A stretch of 64,000 bases of DNA from Malania oleifera (Eukaryota > Streptophyta > Magnoliopsida > Santalales > Ximeniaceae). A model generated the notes under the pieces. It had not been told where the DNA came from. It searched no databases and was given only the letters and a program-made list of their open reading frames with translations. Numbering within the stretch: the first letter of the stretch is position 1; each line of letters starts with the position of its first letter. The stretch covers positions 71,170,597-71,234,596 of the forward strand of contig NC_080419.1 in NCBI RefSeq assembly GCF_029873635.1, read 5' to 3'. The translations under genes and the position numbers were made by a program. This document shows, in pieces, positions 1 through 12,536 of this stretch.

Positions 1-1061
1 TGTAAAACTTAGTTTAGAACACAAGAACCATGACCTTTAAATTAGCAAAATCTCAGCAAGAGTATTCAACAAGAGAGCTTTGAAAATATGAGAATTGAGA
101 TTGATTTTCTTGTTGGGTTATTTTAATTCTTGAAATCAACATATATTTATAGAGTTAAAAAGTATATTTTCGTGTTGCCCAAGTTGCTTGGAGTGTTTCC
201 CAATTATTGAAAGAGTTTGGAGCCTAAGAAATCTATTTTGGAAACATTCTCTCGCTATTTTGAATTTGAAAAATTGAAGGTTTGTTGCCTGAGCTTTTAA
301 TTCAGCATATTTTGGCAACACAGTATTGGGTCAGTCGCCTGACCAAGTTTTGTTTACTTGTCAGTCGCCTGAACAGACAGGGGTCATCTCCCTGAGAGCT
401 TCGACCACCCTTTATTTGGGTCATAACCTTTTCTATATAACTCCAAATTAGAATTTCTTAGTATCAACATAAAGCTAAGAGAAAAATCCACAACTTTCAT
501 GTTTAACACTTTTTAATATAAGGAGTTTTGATAAATAAAAATGCACATCAATGCGGATATATAAAAAATAATAGAATTTGGAAAATCCTATTTTTGTGTT
601 TTCATTCCAAAAATAATTTTAACCTTTTTGAAATAACTTTTGATCTTATAAAAATATTTTCCAAGTATTTTAAAAGGTATCTAGATCCAATTATTTCACC
701 TAAGAGCTTCATATATCCATATATAAATCGTTTGAAGTACTTACATAAGACTCTTTCAAGACTATAACTTTCTAAGCTCTAAGTCTTCATGTGTTTTCTT
801 TGCTCTTCAATGTCTTCATGTATTTGCTTTGATTATTTATATTTGACTTGACTTCAAGCTTCAATTGAATTTAGCTTCATAAATTCTTGTAGGATTAAAT
901 TCGAGCTTTTAACACTCTTGTCAATCACTTGATATCGATCATAATCACTTTGAGTCACTTGATCTTGAATACATGAGTCCTGAATCATCACTTACCAAAT
1001 ATATTAAGTTCCTCTAATTTTTTATCATCAAAACAATATTTTAAGCCTTGTAAGGCCAACA
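1..1061 (-). repeat. Partial LTR of a SIRE-like Copia element (element G)
   Basis: The right end (tcatcaaaacaat..ccttgtaaggccaaca) matches the right ends of the LTRs of B and D, so this is the start of a minus-strand LTR of the same superfamily. It abuts the interrupted integrase of Copia element F at 1062. A TATA box on the minus strand (ctataaata, 144-152) is followed upstream by a short run of gtcagtcgcctgac-type palindromes (335-400), the arrangement seen in B and D. The left end lies outside the window, so solo LTR versus element end cannot be decided. The candidate target duplication is acatg (1062-1066). There is no coding content. Confidence 0.75.
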
Positions 1062-1937
1062 ACATGCCTTCATAAATGAATCACTCGTGTATTCACCACC
1101 ATTATCTAATCTAAGCCATTTAATCTTTCTACCAGTTTGAGTTTCAACCAACTTTTTCTACTTAAGGAAAATATCACACTTCATTTCTATTTTTCATAAC
1201 ATACACCCAAACTCTTTTGAAAAAACCATCAACAAAAGTAATAAAGTAATGCATACCACCCAATGAAGCGGTTTTGGTAGGCTCTCATATATCTGTGTGG
1301 ATGTAGTCTAAAATACTTTTAATCTAGTGGGTTGTAGTGCCAAATTTCACTCTTGACTATTTTCCCATAATACAATGTCCACAAAATTCAAGCTTACATA
1401 CCTTTGCACCCTTCAACAACACTCTTAACTAATTTTTGCAAAGTTTTTTCACCCACATGTGCCAATCACATATGCCATATCTGAACCTACATCTTTCTCA
1501 AAAACAATAGTTGTTGAGCCAATAACTATACTACCTTAAAAATAATACAAATTATTTTTCCTAATACCTTTCATCACCACAAGCACTGATTTAACCTTAA
1601 AGGTTCTATCTTTCAAAATAATAGTGAAACCTTTAGATTCTAAAGCGCCCAATGAGATCAGATTTTTCTTTAGGCTTGGAACATATCTAACATCAGTCAA
1701 AGTTTTAATAGTTTCATTTTGACATTTCAACTATATTGAACCTATTCCGATTTTTTTTACAAGTATTAACATTTCCCATAAAAACAACCCCACTATCAAA
1801 TTTTTCAAAATTAGAAAATCATTCCTTACTAGGACACATGTGATAAGAACAACCAGAATCCAAAATCCACTCACCATAGTAATATGTTGAAGATGTTCGA
1901 ATAAGAGAAAATTTTGACTCACTTCCATCACACTTGG
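1062..1937 (-). pseudogene. Copia F protease and integrase remnant
   Basis: On the minus strand, frame fragments read first through a Copia aspartic protease site (LDSGCSYHM, about 1830-1880). They continue with the conserved spacer (DVRYVPSLKKNLISLG, 1536-1700) and then an integrase core with the second catalytic aspartate context (KWLRLDNGGEYTSD, about 1080-1150). Stops and frame breaks occur throughout and no continuous product is possible. The integrase ends abruptly at the junction with the SIRE-like LTR at 1061. The order protease-integrase before reverse transcriptase is diagnostic of Ty1/copia. Confidence 0.75.
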
Positions 1938-2714
1938 CTATATAGGCATTAGAAAGTGCTTTGCCCTCATTCTTTTAACAGGTCTCACTCGAGATTTACT
2001 CCTCCTTCCATGTTTATGACTTTGAGGATGTCCCCTTATTGTCAATGCTTTTGCTACTATTTCCTTATGGACCCTTTGATCCTTATTCCTACATTCAGTA
2101 TTGATCAATGCAGTACAAATAATATCAAAAGTAACTTTATCCTTCTCATACAATAAAGTGGTGGTGAGATGTTCAGAATCATCATGGAGAGAATTCAATA
2201 ACAACAAGGTTTTATCCACATCTTTCAACTTTTAATGCAAATTCAACAAATCAGCCAAAATTTTATTAAAACTACTTATATGGTCGTTTATAGAAATACT
2301 TGGTTGATACTGGAAGTGAAATAATTTCTTTTTCAAATAGAGCTGATTTTCTAAACTCTTGGTCATAAAAGTATCTTCCAATGTTTTCCATAATTTCTTA
2401 TGTCTCCTTTATAACACAATATTTCTTATTTTTAGTGAGATACAAACAAATCGTACCACATGCTCGACAGTTGATCTTTTCCTAATCTTTGTTGCCCATG
2501 TCCTTTGGTTTATCACTAAGAGCAACATTTAATTCTTGCTAGTATAGAATGTCCATCACCTCACACTGCCACATACTAAAATGATTGGTACCATCAAATT
2601 TCTCCATCTCAAACTGAGCATTAACTATCGTCTTTGAAGATGATGACGAAGTTATTGGAGTTGGAGTTCGTGTGCACAGAGTTTCTTCTACTATTGCATG
2701 TGTAATTTCTGTCA
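1938..2714 (-). pseudogene. Copia F gag remnant
   Basis: The likely start is the ATG at 2714 on the minus strand. The readable N-terminus contains FEMEKFDGTNHFSMWQCEV, a typical plant Copia gag opening in which the protein binds and packages element RNA. Later pieces include a gag-family segment (LLLLNSLHDDSEHLTTTLL, 2100-2228) and a basic tail. Several stops and at least one frameshift break the frame between about 2280 and 2540. No intact zinc knuckle was found. The short plus-strand readings here are not genes. Confidence 0.7.
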
Positions 2715-3129
2715 TTTTCCAAAACTATATATCCAATAGCAAACCAATAGAATGGAAGGCCAAGGATGAATAGCACCACACTTATCCCAACCGTGTCTAC
2801 TTTGTATATTCTATGAAATTCCACTTTCACCAAGCCAACCTCTAGGGAGTGACTGAGTCGCAATGGTCTTTGAATACTCGATTAGACAAGGTGTTTTTAG
2901 GCATCAAAAAATGGAATCAAGGATCCTAACATTGAAACTGTAAAGACCCGAGAAAAAAATAAATAAATAATATTATTAACTAATTAATTATTGTTATTAA
3001 ACTGAATTAATGAAATAAATTACAGGCTGAATATATAAGTACACACAATAAAGTAATAATATAATATAATTAAATATAAGTGGAATGCATTAAATGCATT
3101 CCATGACATTTGAAATTAAGGTTATTATA

Positions 3130-3130
<1 letters not shown>

Positions 3131-3160
<30 letters not shown>

Positions 3161-3172
3161 AGTGAGTGAGTG
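3131..3172. repeat. (TG)n and (TGAG)n microsatellite
   Basis: A run of about 15 TG units followed by four GAGT units, in the 5' half of the solo LTR E. Confidence 0.9.
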
Positions 3173-5215
3173 AGTTTATGATATTATATATATAGGTTAA
3201 AGTAGATATAATATTGTTATATAGGTTAGTGGGTTGGATGCTTCCTTTGGAAGCAATCCAAATGAAAGAATTGAATTAGAAATCAATTTCCAATTGTTTA
3301 CAGAAGCTTCACGCCTGTACTGCCTCTCATTTCTCTCTCTCTGACTCTCACTTCTCCATGGCCACCTCTCTCTCTCTCTTTCTCTCTAAAATTTCTCAGC
3401 GAATTTTTGGCCGATCAGAAAACAGAAGGTACTGTTGGATTCCTAACTCCGCCACCGACATTTCTACTGGAGTGGATTTGTCGTGGGAGCAACATAGGCA
3501 CCACTCTTGGGGAAAGGTAAGCCCTCACTTCTTACTCAATTTATCCTTATATCTTCAACTAAATCGACGATCGGGTACCACCATAGGGTCCTAGTCTCGA
3601 TCGTCGTCATTTTGGCTGGAGTAAATTTTCAATTTAGGTATCATAAGCACCACTCCAATGCGAGAGTGGGATTTGGGGAATTAAGTAAATTGGTTATATT
3701 TGGAATTTTAAATGTTTATTGGGAATTTATGGGCTTAGGAAATGTAAAAATAGTTTTTTATTTAGGGTTGATTTAACGGAACTAAGATTTGTGATTTAAG
3801 GTTCGGATGAGCGCCGCAAGCATCTTTTCAGGGTCCCTATTGGCGTAGTTCAAGAAATCAGGTAAGGGGGAATATATATTAAACCAAGTTTTATGAATTA
3901 AACGGATAAATGGATTATGTTATGTGTATATGTATATGTTTTTATATGAGTTTAAAATGCCAACCATTTAAATTATGATTTCTGAGCCTAGGGCTATTTC
4001 ATTAGATATGTATTTGTGAAAATGGACTGATGAAAGAGAAAGGTTTTTCAGGTTAATTGTGTAAGAAATTAAAGGTATATTTTCAGTATAAGAATGATAA
4101 ATGAGGGTTGACTTATTTTACAGAAAATGTTTGAAATATATTGCTAAATTGTGTGGCATGAGTAAAATGAAAATTATGTGTTGAATTATGTTATGTGTAT
4201 GAGATACATGTTATACAAGGAATGCAATGAGAATGAAAACGTTATATGAACTATGCTGCATGTGATTGTTAATGTAACCATGTAAATGATGAACAGCTGA
4301 AAGGAACTGTAAACTAATAGATGACAGATAAAAGGAGTTATAGTAGCAGATTTAGCGCATATCTATGTGGACTAACTGATGTACAGCTAAAAAGAGTTGT
4401 AGTACAAATGCATGAAATGAAATGAAAGGGGAATGAAATGGAAATGAAATATAAAATGTGAACAATGTAAAATGGGCAAGAGCCACGTAAAGTGAAATGC
4501 AATGAAATGTCAAAGCTAAGAACATGAATAGGTGAGAGATACAGAATAATGACGGACAGAATAATGTATTATAGTATGAAAGTGAAGTAGTTATTCCAAG
4601 AGGGGGGTGAATTGGATTAATTAAAAAATTTATTGTTCCCTTTATATGGATTCTTGAATTCCTTATTTTATTAAACACACAGCTTTTCTGATTTATCAAT
4701 TACACAATAGAAACTTAAATGAAAAAGAAATTCTGAAACTAATATTCAATCTACAACCACACACAAACCAAGTAACCAATCAAACAACCAATCATTCAAT
4801 CAAGATGCAGCACTTTGGCAAATTCAGCTTTTAGTAAGAATTCTTACATAGCCCTGTGGATATTTATGTAAGCCCTGTAGAGAATGTAATTTATTTCTTT
4901 AGTGCAAATCCCAACCAACTCATAATTTAAATAAACTCTTAGTTAATTTGTATTTGGGTGTTAACAAATCAACGTACTCCCTTTAAGGTTTCCGTAAAGT
5001 ATATTAGTCAACCAATGTACTCCCTTTCGGTTTCCGCAATCCCAAATCAAAATTAAACTTTGATTTATTTAATTTCCAATGCACGTAGTTTTTATGATTA
5101 AGAAAATTAAAACATCCACACAATTTATATTTTTTCTGGAATTTAAAGAGAGTAAGGGAAAAAGAGTGACACTAGGTTTTTGTGAGGTTCGCCTTATCCC
5201 CAACCTACTTCCTCG

Positions 5216-5236
5216 CCTTAGGCAAACCACCTAAGG
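5216..5236 (-). other. Conserved 7-bp hairpin in the LTR of D
   Basis: CCTTAGG and CCTAAGG flank a 7-nt loop (caaacca). The other LTR of D has the same hairpin at 37259-37279. The same position in B carries CCTTTGG/CCAAAGG (14645-14665, 20363-20383), and in K CCTTGAG/CTCAAGG (51915-51934), so pairing is kept while sequence changes. Confidence 0.8.
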
Positions 5237-5822
5237 ATTCCACTATACCTGTTCCTTTTCAGGTAGAATAAAATCGTTATGAAAACCTATTTTTCAGGAA
5301 AAGAAACCTCTCCAAGCGACAACCCATGCTTGGTCGAACGATCCAAATCAACCCTGAATTGTCAAAGAACTACAAGGTAGGAATAAGAATCTGCGTATAA
5401 GAACACTCTCAAAATAGGGGAAATTTGTACAAGTTATAGCACTTAATATACTTCAAAATGAATACTAAATAGAAAATATGAAACTCAAGATTTAGATATC
5501 ACCGAAGGTTCTTTCTTAAAGATATAGAAAACTTATTTACAAATTATAACCAAGGCTTTTGATCAATCAGCAATTTCGTAGAGTTCTCCCAGAAAAAATG
5601 TGAGCAAGTATGGATTTAGGAGAACATGAAAGTAGGATGCTTGTATTGCTTTTAGCTATAAAATTCATTCAGCTAAAGAGGTATTTATAGAGTTTTTTGT
5701 GAAAGAGTTTCCTTATTTACCAAGTTGACTTGGAGTGTTTGGTCAACTTTGTGAAAGATTTGAAATCCTAGAATTAAATTTGAAAATCTTCCTATAAAGT
5801 TTGAATTTCAAAATCTCCGTGG

Positions 5823-6110
5823 AGTCAGTTAACTGACTCACTCGACTGGGTCAATTTTGTGTAGGTCATTCGGCTGGACAGGCAGCTGACAACATTTTGT
5901 CTATCCAAAAATTAATTCCAATAAATTGTCAATCGACCAACTCAACCATGTCCAAAATGGTCAGTCAGCTGGCCAGACCAAGTTGTTAGTCAACTGACTA
6001 ATCCTAGTTCAAACTGTCAGTCAGCTGAACAAGTTTATTCATTCCATGTGTTTGTTAGTCGACTAGCCAATCTTAGTGTGTTATGGTCAGTCGACTGATC
6101 AGTCCATTCT
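5823..6110. repeat. Palindrome cluster upstream of the TATA box in D
   Basis: About ten dispersed copies of variants of gtcagtcggctgac, a near-palindrome, sit between 130 and 430 bp upstream of the minus-strand TATA box. The matching cluster in the other LTR is at 37870-38145. Spacing is irregular, so this is not a simple tandem repeat. Confidence 0.75.
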
Positions 6111-6558
6111 TTTTCCAAATATTTTCATTTTTGTTTTTTAAACTCTAGTTTTTTTGAAAGACTCAAATATAACTTTTCAAAATCATTTTCGAGGGTTTTT
6201 CAAGAACTGGTCTCTAAGTATTTGTATCCTAAAGAGTTTTATATATCTATATAATATTGATTTGAATTACTTAAAAAATGACTTTCTAAACATGAACTTA
6301 ATAAGCACTAAGTCTTCGAGCTCATTTCCATCTCCTGAGATTCAGCTTGATCTTGATAAGCTTTAAGCTTTCATTTATCATTTTGCAATACTTCTATACT
6401 CTGGAATGTTTCCATTTGATTAGCTTTATTTGCAAGCTTTCTTCCATGAGAGTACTTTGATCATTCAAACCTGAAATAATATCACTTAACAACTTATGTT
6501 AATGTATCCTTCATTTGTTATCATCAAAACAAGATTGAAAAGTTTAGTTAGGCTAACA

Positions 6559-7190
6559 ATCTCCCCCTTTTTTATGACAACAAACGAGGAGCAAAGATGA
6601 GGGTTTATTTGAAAAGGCTCCCCCTTACAATAAGCATTCTTCTAATATTTTAAGTATATGAGATCAAATACATATATCAAGCTTATGAAAACACATAATC
6701 CATTATAATTTAATATAGCATGTAGAGTGCTTCATGTGCTTTAATATGTTCAATATGCTCGCAAGGTGTTTTAACTAACATGGTGAGAATGCTTCAATCA
6801 ATAGTCAATATATTCAAGATGTGCTCAAGACTTTAAAATTTTCAGTATGCTCAAAAATATCAATATGCGCAAAATATCATCTTTGCTTTCTATACTCTCT
6901 CCCCCTTTGGACATCATTCAAAACAAGGGGAAATGTATCATTCCATAAAAAAGTCATATTGGTGCAAGCAACGCAACCAAGCTAAGTGTTTAACATACAA
7001 ACTACCGAATACATTAAGAAAAAAATTACAAGATTCAGTTTTTGAGTAGAAGAACAGTCTAAAAAATCAGCTTTGAGCATCATCCGAATAGTCGGCCGAC
7101 TGTAACCCTCTTTACACTCATTTGCTCAGTCAGTTGGCTAGGTCTTTGGCCAGTCCACTGACTATTGATATTTTCTAAAATTTTGATTCT
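6559..7190 (-). other. 3' non-coding internal region and polypurine tract of D
   Basis: The 15 bases next to the LTR (6559-6573) read aaaaaagggggagat on the minus strand, the expected polypurine tract for plus-strand priming. The rest is AT-rich and has no credible frame. Two more palindromes of the gtcagtcggc type occur at 7088-7160, so this motif is not limited to the LTR. Confidence 0.8.
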
Positions 7191-8518
7191 TTACACAATT
7201 TCCCTACTATGTAATAGGCCAAGCTCTCTTCTAAGTGTTATGAATCTGTCTTTTGAGAGAGGTTTAGTAAAGATATCAGCCCATTAATCATTTGTATTGA
7301 TGAATTCAAGAGTTATATCTTCTTTTTGAACATGATCTCTTAAAAAATGATGTCTTATGTCAATGTGTTTGGTTCTTGAGTGTGAAATAGGATTTTTTAG
7401 ATATGTTTATCACACTCATGTTGTCACACTTAATTGGTATAATTGTGTATTTTAAATTAAAATCTCTTAATTATTGTTTCATATGTAGTGTTTGTGAACA
7501 ACAACTCCCAACTGCTACCTATTCAGCCTCAGCAGTTGACAAGGTCACAAAATTTTGTTTCTTTGAAAACCAAGATACTAATGACTTTCCTAAAAAGTGG
7601 TATGTGCCACTTGTGCTCTTTGTATCAATTTTGCATCCGGCATAATCTGCATCCAAATAGCTAATCATTTCAAAGCCGATATCTTTTGGATACCATAGTC
7701 CTAGTTCAATTGTGCCTAATAAGTATCTTAGAATTCTTTTTATAGCAACTTGATGAGATTCCTTAGGTGGTGATTGAAAATGTGCACACATACACACATT
7801 AAACATTATGTCGGGTCTACAGGCTATTAAATATAGTAAACTTCCAATCATACCTCTATAACACTTTATATTTATAGGTTTTCCTTTCTCATCTTTATCT
7901 AGGCTAATGAAGGTACTTATTGGGGTTCCTATGGGTTTACTATTTTCCATATCGAATTTTTGATCATTTCTTTTATGTATTTTGATTGACTTATAAAAGT
8001 TCCATTATTTTCTTGTTTAATTTGTAGTCCAAGAAAATATTTTAATTCCCCCATCATGCTCATTTCAAATTCTTCTTGCATATATTTTTCAAATTCTTTA
8101 CATAGATATTCGTTAGTAGCACAAAATATTATATCACCTACATAGATTTGAATTAAAAGTATGTCATCTTTCTTGGTTTTAATGAACAATGTACTATCAG
8201 TTTTTCCTCTTGAAAACCCCTTCTCTGCTAAAAATTCACTAAGTCTTTCATACCAAGCCCTAGGATCTTGTTTTAACCCATATAAAGCCTTGGTTAGTCT
8301 AAACACATAATCAGAATTTTCTATATCTTCGAATCCGTGGGGTTGTTCAACATATACCTCTTCATTAATATGCCCTTTTAAGAAGGAACTTTTAACATCC
8401 ATTTGGTATAACTTAAATTCTTTGTAGGATGCATAAGTTAATTGCATTCTTATAGTTTCCATTCTAGCTACAGGGGAAAAGGTTTCATCATAGCCTATCC
8501 CTTCTTCTTGGTTATACC
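7191..8518 (-). pseudogene. Copia D reverse transcriptase (3' part) and RNase H
   Basis: The minus-strand reading from 8518 opens inside the RT fingers (GIGYDETFSPVARMETIR) and covers the Copia RT palm through LKYFLGLQIK (about 8030). It changes frame near 7940 and continues through the connection segment into RNase H (LDADYAGCKIDTKSTSG; TKHIDIRHHF). The stop is at 7191-7193. The catalytic YVDD box reads YVGD (about 8140), a lost metal-binding aspartate. The upstream half of RT is at 21835-21960; the break is the insertion of B, flanked by atacc on both sides. The enzyme would have copied element RNA in cytoplasmic particles. Confidence 0.85.
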
Positions 8519-8963
8519 TGAAAATCAAGGTGTTGTCCCAAGAGGGGGCGTGAATTAGGTTATTAAAATTTTCTTTTAATTCTTTTTAAGATTCTTAACC
8601 TCTTGTTGATTTAATAATTACACAACCAGTCCTTAGTTCTTTATTCAATCCAAAAATACAACACAACTCAAGTAAATCAAAACTTAAACATTCAGCCAAA
8701 CAATCAACCAAAGTGTTCAACCCAAAAAATTCAATATTCAGCACTTTACCGATTCTCAGCTTTTGCAGCCCTGTGTATATGAAATTGATTTAATCCTTGT
8801 GGTTAATGCAAGCCCTGGGGATAATTGATTTCTCAATATGAAGCACAACACTCTTTCAAAGAATTTAGACTTCAAACAAACTCTCAGTTAATAAGTCTTG
8901 GGTGTTGAATCAATCAACGTACTCCCTTATGGTTTTCGCAACTTATTGATCAACCAACGTACT

Positions 8964-9336
8964 TGTTAGGAACCTGTGAGCAACCAGAAATATGTGACAC
9001 TAGAATTTTAATATGGTTCAGTCAATATCGACCTACGTCCATGGAGCACACACCAAAATTCACTATTTGCCAAAAAATTACAATTCTCACTCTCTCTCTC
9101 TCTCTCTCTCTCCCTCTTTTCCTCCTCTTTTTCTCATCTCTGCTCTCTGAGCTTCTCACTTGTACCTTTCTTGTATTCCTTAGCCCTTTATTTATAGGGC
9201 TGATATTTAAATCACAATTAATACATTAAATTACAAAATTTTGGGAGTTTCATCCATCAGGATAAAATCAAAATAAAGGGAGAGCGTTTCTGACTCAACT
9301 CTAGCTCCTAGCGGTCTCTTGGCTCCAGCTACAACA
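8964..9336 (-). repeat. 3' LTR of Copia C
   Basis: A 373-bp LTR pairing with 14106-14448. It includes a (CT)n run (about 9089-9112) that is shorter in the other copy and accounts for most of the length difference. A TATA-like ctataaata lies on the minus strand near 9191. Confidence 0.9.
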
Positions 9337-9409
9337 ATCTCCCACTTGGAGACAAAGACACCTCCTCAACCAGTATCATGAATAAATGATGTGCTCAAAA
9401 TATGTTTCT

Positions 9410-11165
9410 TCAGGCATGAAGACCAACTGAAGTTGAACACAATTTCAGCTTCTCTGTAGTCACTACCTTAGTTAACATATCTGCCGGATTTCTACTACCT
9501 TGGATTTTTTCAAGTATCAACACACCATCCTCTATCAGATATCTGAAGAAGTGGTAACGCAATCCAATATGCTTAGTTCTAGAATGAAATGCTGAGTTCT
9601 TTGCCAGATGTATCACACTCTGACTGTCACTGTACAAAACATTCCTCTCTTGCTTTAATCCAAGCTCCATTAACAAACCTTGAAGCCAAATCATCTCTTT
9701 ACTGGCTTCTATCACTGCTACATATTCAGCTTTGTAGTGGATAAAAAAACAATCTTCTATATCTGTGACATCCAACTAACAGTTGTTGAGCCAACAGTGA
9801 ATATGCACCCGGTGGTGCTTCTGCGATGATCAATCTCACTTGCAAAATCAGCATCTAAAAATCCCCGAATTTTCAGATCACTTTTTCCAAAACGTAGGCA
9901 CTTATCAATAGTGCCACAAAAATATCTTAAAATCTACTTCACTACTTCCCAGTGTGTCTTCCCTGGATTTGACATATACCTGCTAACAGCTCCCACTGCT
10001 TGGCCAATATCCGGTCTGGTACCAACCATAGCATACATTAGACTTCCAATAGCTGAGGCATATGGTACCTTAGCCATAAAGTCTTTCTCTTCATCTGTCT
10101 GGGGAGACTAATCCTTTGAGAGATGGAAATGACCTTCCAATGGTGTATTTATAGCCTTGGCGCTGCTCATGTTGAACCTTTGTAAAACACGACTGATGTA
10201 CTCTGACTGAGATAACTGCAACGTGCCTTGTTGCTTATCTCTAGAGATCCGCATCCCAAGAATCTACTTTGCAAGACCCAAGTCTTTCATATCAAATTCC
10301 TGTGACAGTTGCTGCTTCAATTTCCTGATCTCTTCTATATCTGATCCTGCGACTAGCATATCATCAACATATAATAGTAGAATAATATAGCTAGCACGAT
10401 ACCTTTTGAAGTAGTAGCTATGGTCGGCATTGCATTTTTGAAAATTGTTCCTCTGCATACAGTTGTTGAATTTCTTATACCACTGTCTAGGAGCTTATTT
10501 GAGACCATACAAACTCTTTTTCAATTTGCATACAAGACTCTCTTTACCTTTTCTAAGAAACCTTCTGGCTGTTGCATATAGATTTTCTCATCAAGATCAC
10601 CGTGAAGAAATGTCATCTTCACATCTAACTATTCAAGATGTAAACCCTCTGAGGCAACAATACTCAGAACAGATCTAATGGTTGTCAGTTTCACAACTGG
10701 TGCAAAAATGTCGGTGTAGTCAATTCCTTCCTTCTGTTTGAAGCCTTTAACTAGCAATTGAGCCTTGTACCTCGTGGAGCCGTCATGCTCCTCTTTGATT
10801 CTATAAACCCATTTTTTGTGAAGAGCCTTCTTACCATTGGGAAACTTAGCTAATTCCCATGTTTTGTTGGAGTTAAGAGACTTCATCTTGTCTTTCATTG
10901 CAAGCTCCCACTTGCTCGCATCTCCTGTTTGACTTGCTTCAACATAGCATTCAGGTTCTCCTCCATCTGTAAGAAGTAAATGGTTCAAATACCTCCTATT
11001 TGGTACGTGCTGCCAAGAAGATCTCCTAAGCTCTGGTGCTAGAGTAGGAGATGGTGGTGCAACAATCTGTTCCACATGTTCCTCTACTTGAGGAATCTCG
11101 GTAGTCTGCTGAGGATTCTCTATGTTTTGTTGACGTGTCCTTACACCTTCTAAAACATCATCCAC
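9410..11165 (-). pseudogene. Copia C reverse transcriptase and RNase H
   Basis: The RT opens near 11000 (LNSNKTWELAKFPNGKKALHKKWVYRIK is spread over 10790-10890) and continues through the fingers and palm. The catalytic box is intact as YVDDMLVAGSD (about 10340-10370). The RNase H C-terminus (HYKAEYVAVIEASKEMIWLQ; SAFHSRTKHIGLRYHF) ends with its stop near 9410. Frame breaks occur between 10260 and 9775 and around 10470-10640, so no full product can be made. RT and RNase H would have made element cDNA in virus-like particles. Confidence 0.85.
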
Positions 11166-12500
11166 ATCTACAAAGGTTGTTTTAGACTCTGTTGTGTTTA
11201 TCCTTGTACATCATCTTTTCACCAAAAATCACATCTCTACTTCTGATCACCTTTTTGTTTTCATCATCCCAAATGGATATCCAAATTCATCTCCACCATA
11301 ACCGATGAAAGTCCATTTCCGAGATTTTAGATCCAACTTATTCCTGACATGATCATGTACATATACAACACAACCAAAAACTTTCAAATGTGAAAGTCTT
11401 ACCTCTTTGTTACTCTAAACTTCTTAAGGTAGACTATAGTTCCAATGGTACTGAAAGACTTCTATTAATCAAATAAGTTGTTGTGTTGACTGCTTCTACC
11501 CAAAACATCTTTGGCGAGCCTGACTGCATACGCATGCTTCTGGATTTTTCTGTCAACATTCTATTCATTCGCTCGGCTACGCCATTGTGTTGAGGCGTAC
11601 CTGGCACAGTTCTTTCCATTCTGATACCATGCTTATAGCATAATTTCTTGAACTCGGTGTCAACATACGCACCACCGTTACTGTTCTCAGCTTCTTGATT
11701 TTCAAACCAAATTCATTTTCTACCATCGCTTTCCAAATTTTAAAAGCATAAAAACATCAGATTTATACTTCAGGAAGTAAACCCATACCTTCCATGAATG
11801 ATCATCGATAAACGTGACGAAGTAATGCTTTCCTCCTATAGACGAAACGGTTGTTAGTCCCCATACATCTGAATGGACTAGCTCAAGTCTCTCCTTCTTC
11901 GGGGTACTAATATTTGGTACTAATATTTGTCTGAAAACTGACTCTCTTCTATATCCTAAATATGCAATCCTCACATGTATCAATCTTCACCGACTATAAA
12001 TCACTTAACTTACCCTTTGAGTGCATAACCCTGAGTCCCTTCTCACTCAGGTGTTCGAGTCGTTGATGCCATAGGTTGCTAACATCATTTCCTGTAGCAA
12101 CTGTAATAGACATACATGCATCAGGAGTTACATAAAGAGTGTCACTTTTCTTACCTCGAGCAATTGTCAGTGCACCCTTCGAAATTTTCCACTCATTACC
12201 AATGAAAGATGTGTTAAAACCTTCATCTGCCAATTGACCAACTGAGATCAAATTTTTCCTCACGTCTGGAATATACCTGACTTCTCTCAGTTTCCATACT
12301 AACCTATTCATTTTGATCTTTACTGTCCCCTTACTGGCAATGTCGCACGGTTGATCATTGCCCATATAAACTTTACCAAAATTACCTAATGTATACTCCT
12401 CTAGGAAATATCTACTGCAAGTAGCATGGAATGAAGCTCCAGAGTCTTACACCCAAGACTCCTTTTTGCTCTCCAAAGGGCAGATCAACAAATCATCATT
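11166..12500 (-). pseudogene. Copia C protease and integrase
   Basis: The protease site DSGASFHAT lies near 12440, preceded by an in-frame stop. Then come the conserved spacer (REVRYIPDVRKNLISVGQL, about 12240-12300) and the integrase zinc-binding segment (LWHQRLEHLSEKG, about 12050). The core follows: first aspartate in ELVHSDVWG (about 11870), glutamate in PQHNGVAERMNR (about 11590). The region of the second aspartate (11650-11700) is frameshifted. Integrase would have joined cDNA to host DNA. Several breaks make it a pseudogene. Confidence 0.8.
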
Positions 12501-12536
12501 TTTGGAAGCAATATTTGCTTCTATCTTTGCCCTCGT

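Larger units (their letters stand above)
4577..6558 (-). repeat. 3' LTR of Copia D
   Basis: This 1982-bp LTR runs TGAAAG...CTAACA and pairs with 36634-38600. In element sense it has, in order, palindromes of the gtcagtcggctgac type (5823-6110), a TATA box (ctataaata, 5682-5690), a hairpin (5216-5236), the block acgaggttcg and a G-rich end (ccaagaggggggtgaattgg). Only non-coding sequence is seen. Confidence 0.9.

Noticed and set aside
6559..7190. Envelope-like gene, as reported for some SIRE elements, between RNase H and the 3' LTR of D
   Set aside because: Only about 630 bp of AT-rich sequence with stops in all frames is present.
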